Assembly (NCBI GenBank): GCA_026419785.1
Contig: JAODTK010005889.1
Coordinates: 62,001-126,000 of the forward strand
Direction: 5' to 3'
From: Sclerodactyla briareus
Taxonomy: Eukaryota; Echinodermata; Holothuroidea; Dendrochirotida; Sclerodactylidae
DNA length: 64,000 nt
The translations under genes were made by a program, and so were the position numbers. Of this stretch, positions 58,080 through 64,000 are shown piece by piece; the first letter of the stretch is position 1, and the number at the start of each line of letters is the position of its first letter. The notes under the pieces are model-generated. The model was not told the DNA's origin, ran no database searches, and was given only the letters and a program-made list of their open reading frames with translations.

Positions 58080-59366
58080 GTTTTTCCACCAGATTTGACC
58101 TTGTTTTGACCTTGAATGCCCTCCAGCTGGTCAAAGGAATAACCTGACTCCACTTCTCCATAACAGCAACCTACTTGTCAAAATTCAAAACTTGAAATGA
58201 AGCTTGCTATCCCTGACATCGTGCTTTTCAAATATTTACGTTTTGAGCCTCTCATGCCTCGGACTGGTTGCGAAACTGTAGAACTATCCCATACTACTAC
58301 TACAATGACGGCGACTACGACGAATACCACTACTACTGCTCTAATACTAACGGCTTTATAATTTTCGAAGCGTAAGATTTCGTTTTACATCTGTATGGAA
58401 ACTCCTATAGCCACAGGGCTCGGTAGTAGTCCGGTGAGATTTTTTTTTTTGTATAGGTGGACTTGATCTTGTGATATATCTTAGAGACACTTTAAAAAAT
58501 ATGTTCTCTCACATCGCCACGTATAACTTTTGATATGAACCTGAAACAATTTAGAATAATGCCCTCCCTAGGCCAACCTAAAAAAACAACTATGTACCCT
58601 TCGAATGTTTGCACGGAACAATTTTCATAGCTGTACGTTATTGGTATCCATCAAATCACCATGAGGGGATTGATGATAAGCTTGAAACAGGTTTCCGATG
58701 TGAGATCCTGGGCAATTACCAATGAACTGATGTTAAACGGCGGTAATTAGTGGATTGAAGTTCACATGTTCGCTTCACGTTCGCTAGCCATCGATGTTGC
58801 CTCCGCTAGATAGTGGTTAGTGCATCATCACACCTTGCAAGTCCGAGGAGAATTTGGCGTGATTATCGATGATACAATGGAATCAAAAGAGTTCGCTAAA
58901 GTACTTGTCGTAATGCCCTGTTTCGAGAATATGAAACAGGTTTCGTACGCAGATATTCAGATTTGAAATCCACAGAACGTCTCGTTCATGCTTTCATCAC
59001 CTGTAGTAGTTGGACTACAATAACGCACTATTATATGACTTACTGACTGGCGCGTGGTCTGTATTACGAGAGTCCAGAAGTCGGCAGAGCAAACTCATCA
59101 CGGTACTGAAACGATCTTATTCATATATAAAAACCGGTTTTCTTCGAACACCTTCTGGCCCTCGGTGAAGTAGCGCATATTTCTTCAAGATTCTTCTGTT
59201 AAGCTGAACTTCTATTCCGCGAACAGAATCTCAATCTTTTAAACGACAATTGTTAAAAACCTGGGCCTCTTTTAAAACTACTTTTTATGACATTAAAGTC
59301 TTTGCTCTTGGTGACACCAGCAGCACAGAATACACTGTTTTGTAATTAATGTCTAAAAATTAACTT
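58080..59366. other. Non-genic stretch, nothing recognised
   Basis: Includes an interrupted (ACT)n tract near 58,295-58,340. No other feature is supportable. Confidence 0.4.
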
Positions 59367-61431
59367 CTTCAAGACTAGGCTCAAAACGTTCTTCCTTATC
59401 TATAGTGTCGGTTATCTTCAATCGTTCTCGTTTGTTCGTTGTTTCTCCTTCCGCGCATCGAAGCCATAAGTTTGTATTTTGCGCTTCATGAATATACATA
59501 TATTATAGTATACAAGGCTCCCATAATTGGAACTCTAATGGAACCCACTTGAAACGGGACTGTATTGTCAGTTTCATATTGGATATATAGTATTAAACAA
59601 ATATGATACTGCGGCCATGATCTTTGACGGTATGCGTACAGACATCGGAAAGGCTTGACCGGTCATTAAGATTGCGACTCACTACATTCCGGTCAATAGT
59701 CCGGAGCAATAGCAATAGCTCTAGGAAGTGTCATTTGCGACGGTCGGAGTCTTCTGTGCGCCACGCATCACCCATGGTAGAGCTCGCCAATGTAAGAAAT
59801 TCTCCCTAACTTCAACAAATGTCGGGGCCCTAGCGTTGACAGCTGGCGAGTTGATGGTATTAACAAAAGGCGGCAATTTGGAGCTCAGAGAGGTCAACAT
59901 GCTGGAAACAAGTTGACGGATTTCATGGATCACGCGAGGCAATGTCTGTTTTGCGACATTTTTTTGTATTAGTACTGAAAAATGTGAGAGGTACCATATA
60001 TGCGATATCGACCCAAGGACCTCTCGACAATTTACAATGTGCAACATGGTTGTCGATTGTTGCAAATGAAACAAACAGGATGAAAACGACATAATATTCT
60101 AATGTTAATAGTCTTAATGCAATGATACATTGAACAGCTAATGTTGTGTATACAACATCCAGATTTATAAACCTCTACAAACGCTGAAACAGCGGTGCTT
60201 AGTAATAAGGCACATATGTATGATTGTAGTGGAACGAATGTTGGACGGAACACGGATAATGGAATGTTGACTGTCAAGATGATATCAGTAATTAATTAAC
60301 AATCATTACTTGATAGTCAGATATCGTGGTCCTGTTTTTGATTTTTGGTTCTCAGTGTTGCAAGTAACAGATCTCTTCAAAATGTTGTGTTACTAGCCCA
60401 ACCTATAACCCGGTGTGGTGTGAGAATACATGGAATGGAATAGTAACAAAACTCGAGTGGCATAGTATTGTGCTTATAGAACGATAAATAGTCCTAGAAA
60501 AAACACAAAAGGGTGAAAGTGAATGACATATGCGAGGATTGGCGTCGCGCGGCAAGAAGTGGCCACACCGTACGCCGGGCCGAAACTTCGTCGAATCACT
60601 AACAATACGGTACCTGTATCTATGGTGTACTCGTTCCATTGTTGCATAATCGAGACCATTATAATTTTCTCAAGAGGTTTCTACACAGAAACATATATAT
60701 GGCTATTCGATTTCGGGCTTTTCGAGCTAGATCGGGTTCTGAAGTCTTTGGAATTCCGAATGGCATTCAATCAGTCATAGGTCAATGTAACAATGTGTAT
60801 CAATTAGTTTAAGTATTTCGCCAACCCCACCCCAACACATTCTCATCTTGGTTGCTGAGTATTATCCCAAAGTTCCTCCAACCATTTCCGTGCAGCTTTA
60901 TAGAAAACTCCCCCTAATATATACTGGTAATTGCTTACGATTGAATGTTTACGATTGAATGTTCATTAGCCAGGTAATTACGGCCCCAATCATCTCGTTA
61001 CGCACCAATCATCTGAAGAATTTGAATAACAATAATAATGAAAGAAAATGAAAAAAAATAATAATAAGAAGAAAAGGGATTCGTAACGCGCACATATCCT
61101 ACACGGAACAGGGTGACTCAAGGCACGGAAGAAGAAAGATTGAGAAGAAAGGTATTAACTGACATTACGAAAGTCTTACACATGAGATGAGTTTTCAAAA
61201 GTTTCTGTATAACGCCAGAGAGGTGTATTACCATATTTCCAACGGTAATCCGTTCCAGAGACGAGGAGCTGCCACTTCGAAGGATCTCTCACCCAAGGAG
61301 TTTTTCCCAGTTTCCCAGTAACCTAGTGACATTATAATATCAAACCGAGTCATGGTTCTGACATTCCATTATCAACTCGGTTTTGCAGTTCGGTGGTTGT
61401 TGATCGGGGGGGTCAGAAGTTACTCCAGGTA
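59367..61431 (+). repeat. 2.05 kb tandem duplication, copy A
   Basis: Starts CTTCAAGACTAGGCTCAAAA and ends CAGAAGTTACTCCAGGT. It is followed immediately by copy B with the same order of sequence. Differences are mostly single-base indels. A stretch at 59,740-59,930 is open on both strands in both copies but resembles no family I know. The terminal 230 bp, with a CGTTCCAGAGACGAGGAGC segment, looks like a repeat. Confidence 0.9.
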
Positions 61432-63466
61432 CTTCAAGACTAAGGCTCAAAACGTTCTTCCTTTCTCTATAGTGTCCGGTTATCTTCAATCGTTCTCGTT
61501 TGTTCGTTGCTTCTCCTTCCGCGCATCGATATGTGATCTAAGTTTGTATTTTGCGCTTCATGAATATACATATTATTATAGTATACAAGGCTCCCATAAT
61601 TGGAACTCTAATGGAACCCACTTGAAACGGGACTGTTTGTCAGTTTCATATTGGATATATAGTATTAAACAAATATGATACTGCGGCCATGATCTTTGAC
61701 GGGTATGCGTACAGACATCGGAAAGGCTGACCGGTCATTAAGATTGCGACTCACTACATTCCGGTCAATAGTCCGGAGCAATAGCAATAGCTCTAGGAAG
61801 TGTCATTTGCGACGGTCGGAGTCTTCTGTGCGCCACGCATCACCCATGGTAGAGCTCCGCCAATGTAAGAAATTCTCCCTAACTTCAACAAATGTCGGGG
61901 CCCTAGCGTTGACAGCTGGCGAGTTGATGATAAAAACAAGAGGCGGCAATGTTGGAAGGCTCAGAGAGGTAAACATGCCTGGAAAACAAGTTGAACGATT
62001 CAATGATTCACGCGAGCAATGTCTGTTTTGTACATTTTTTTTGTATTAGTATGAAAAAAGTGATGAGGACATGATGCGATATCGGAACAAGACTACCGAC
62101 AATTACAAGGTGCAACCTCGTTCGTCGAATTGTGCAAATGAAATAAACAGGTATGAAAACGACAAATTCTAATTTACTACGTATAATGGCCTTCTACTTG
62201 AACAGCTATGTTGTGTAAAAAACAAGAGTATGACCCACTACAAACGCCTAAACACCAGTGCTTCATTAATAATGCACATATGTATGATTTGTAGTGGAAA
62301 GAATGTTGGACGGAACACGGATAATGGAAGTTGTCGTCAAGAGGATATCAGTAATTAATCAACATCATTATGATAGTCAGATATCGTGGTCCTGTTTTTG
62401 ATTTTTGGTTCTCAGTGTTGCAAGTAACAGAGATTCTTTAAAATGTTGTGTTACTAGCACACCTATAACCCGGTGTTGTGTGAGAAATTACATGGAATGG
62501 AATAGTAACAAAACTTTAGTGGCAAGTATTGTGCTTATAGAAACGATAAATAGTCCTAGAAAAACACAAAAGGGTGAAATATGCGAGGCTTGGCGTAGCG
62601 CGGCAAGAAGTGGCCACACCGTACGCCGGGCCGAAACTTCGTCGAATCACTAACAATACGGTACCTGTATCTATGGTGTACTCGTTCCATTGTTGCATAA
62701 TCGAGACCATTATAATTTTCTCAAGAGGTTTCTACACAGAAACATATATATGGCTATTCGGGCTTTTCGAGCTAGATCGGGTTCTGAAGTCTTTGGAATT
62801 CCGAATGGCATTCAATCAGTCATAGGTCAATGTAACAATGTGTATCAATTAGTTAATGTATTTCGCCAACCCCACCCCAACACATTCTCTCTTGGTTGCT
62901 GAGTATTATCCCAAAGTTCCTCCAACCATTCCCGTGCAGCTTTATAAGAAAAAACTCCCCCTAATATATACTGGTAATTGCTTACGATGAATGTTTTACG
63001 ATGAATGTTCATTAGCCAGTGTAATTTACGCCCCAATCATCTCGTTACGCACCAATCATCTGAAGAATTGAATAACAATAATAATGAAAAGAAAATGAAA
63101 AAAAAAATAATAATAAGAAGAAAAGGGATTCGTAACGCGCACATATCCACCCGTACAGGTGCTCAAGGCACGGAAGAAGAAAGATAGAAGAAAAGGTATT
63201 AACTGACATTACGAAAGTCTTTACACATGAGATGAGTTTTCAAAAGTTTCTTGTATAACGCCAGAGAGGTGTATTACCATATTTCCAACGGTAATCCGTT
63301 CCAGAGAACGAGGAGCTGCCACTTCGAAGGATCTCTCACCCAAGGAGTTTTTCCCAGTAACCTAGTGACATTATAATATCAAACGAGTCATGGGTTCGGA
63401 CATGCCATTATCAACTCGGTTTTGCAGTTCGGTGGTTGTTGATCGGGGGTCAGAAGTACTCCAGGT
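61432..63466 (+). repeat. 2.05 kb tandem duplication, copy B
   Basis: Direct repeat of copy A, slightly shorter (about 2,035 bp), ending CAGAAGTACTCCAGGT. Neither copy shows a recognisable gene, intron-exon pattern or transposon terminus. The short open frames differ between copies because of indels, arguing against coding function or for assembly noise. Confidence 0.9.
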
Positions 63467-64000
63467 TCTGTGGCGACGGGCTCGTCCTAGTCATGGCAGA
63501 CGTAATGAATGTCGTCACCACACCACAAGGCATGCATGATCTGTGGGAATAGGACCGAACCACAGTAGGCATGTAGATGAAAAGTATGAGACGCAGAAAC
63601 CATATTACTATTATATTATCATCACATCATTATATGTTATTGGTGCTTTCAATTCTTTCGGACGATCCTGTCCAGGGTTGGAGCCGACTGCCCATGGTTA
63701 GTTACCTAGGTAGTCGGGGGGGGGGGGGGAATGTCGGGCGATTGGAAGCGGGCTGAATGCGGGGTGAATGCGGGCTAGGTGCCTGCCAGGCATGTGCTCC
63801 CGTGGGTGGGTGAGTCAGAGTCAGGCAGGTCGAGGTCAGTCAAGGTCAGGGGAAGTAAAAGTCGAAAAAAAAAAAACCGATTACGATATCAGGATTATGC
63901 GAGCATCAGTAACTCAGTGAACAGATTAATGCTGGAGATAGTTAAGGGAGGAAATCCCGGTTAATTTTGATCACCAGCTTGTAAGGTCAGAAGAGGATAA
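63467..64000. other. Non-genic stretch with G run
   Basis: A pure G run lies at about 63,717-63,729 and a GGTCA-rich stretch (AGGTCGAGGTCAGTCAAGGTC) at about 63,827-63,850. No gene was recognised. Confidence 0.4.

Noticed and set aside
59721-62049. Duplicated gene inside the 2.05 kb tandem units
   Set aside because: Both strands are open over the same short stretch, frames differ between the copies and no domain is recognisable.
1-64000. CRISPR array, operon or other prokaryotic system
   Set aside because: No regular spacer-repeat pattern and no operon-like coding density; the signals are all those of an animal nuclear genome.

Overview
The window looks like intron-rich, repeat-rich nuclear DNA from a marine invertebrate animal. 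An echinoderm, a lancelet or a relative is my best guess; the lineage cannot be fixed from sequence alone. The reasons are spliced exons of extracellular animal domains (EGF-like, fibrinogen-related FReD and SRCR), several LINE families, a tRNA-derived SINE, MITE-like foldbacks and a tandem satellite. There is no prokaryotic-style gene layout. Nearly every recognisable exon keeps its diagnostic residues but is broken by one-base indels, and paralogous copies differ mostly by such indels. This points to an unpolished long-read assembly more than to genuine pseudogenes, so the reading frames here should not be trusted base by base.

Layout. 1-11.7 kb is intergenic or intronic DNA with transposon debris: a 1.6 kb duplicated repeat split by a 4 kb minus-strand Tx1/L1-group LINE, a perfect-ended palindromic MITE at 7.46-7.62 kb, two LINE reverse transcriptase fragments in permuted order at 9.8-11.2 kb, and a run of about 105 G. 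From 11.7 to 41.9 kb lies a direct tandem duplication. Copy 1 (about 11.70-24.19 kb) and copy 2 (about 24.20-41.90 kb) align end to end. They differ by large indels, chiefly a 0.75-0.9 kb satellite unit present once in copy 1 and about six times in copy 2. The copy 2 array is interrupted by a 1.3 kb block carrying a whole SRCR exon. Each copy ends with an exon encoding an EGF-like domain fused to the start of a FReD. Only copy 2 is followed by the remaining two FReD exons (42.01-42.28 and 42.57-42.87 kb), which end in a stop codon.

From 43 to 59 kb the window is again non-genic: four copies of a tandem-repeat element rich in AGGTCA nuclear-receptor half-sites, a TIR element (44.5-45.2 kb), a SINE (47.06-47.35 kb), a second copy of the 1.6 kb repeat with a textbook hAT-type MITE and exact 8-bp target duplication (48.48-48.70 kb), and a minus-strand L1-like LINE with a poly(A) tail (50.7-53.7 kb) split by a further insertion. 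From 59.37 to 63.47 kb there is a second direct tandem duplication with a unit of about 2.05 kb and no recognised gene.

The only confident host gene is the plus-strand EGF-FReD gene. FReD proteins of invertebrates are secreted lectin-like recognition molecules, and SRCR domains are used in similar roles. The duplicated 5' module next to single-copy 3' FReD exons could be alternative exon cassettes of one recognition gene, a truncated paralogue, or two haplotypes joined by the assembler. The sequence alone does not decide between these.
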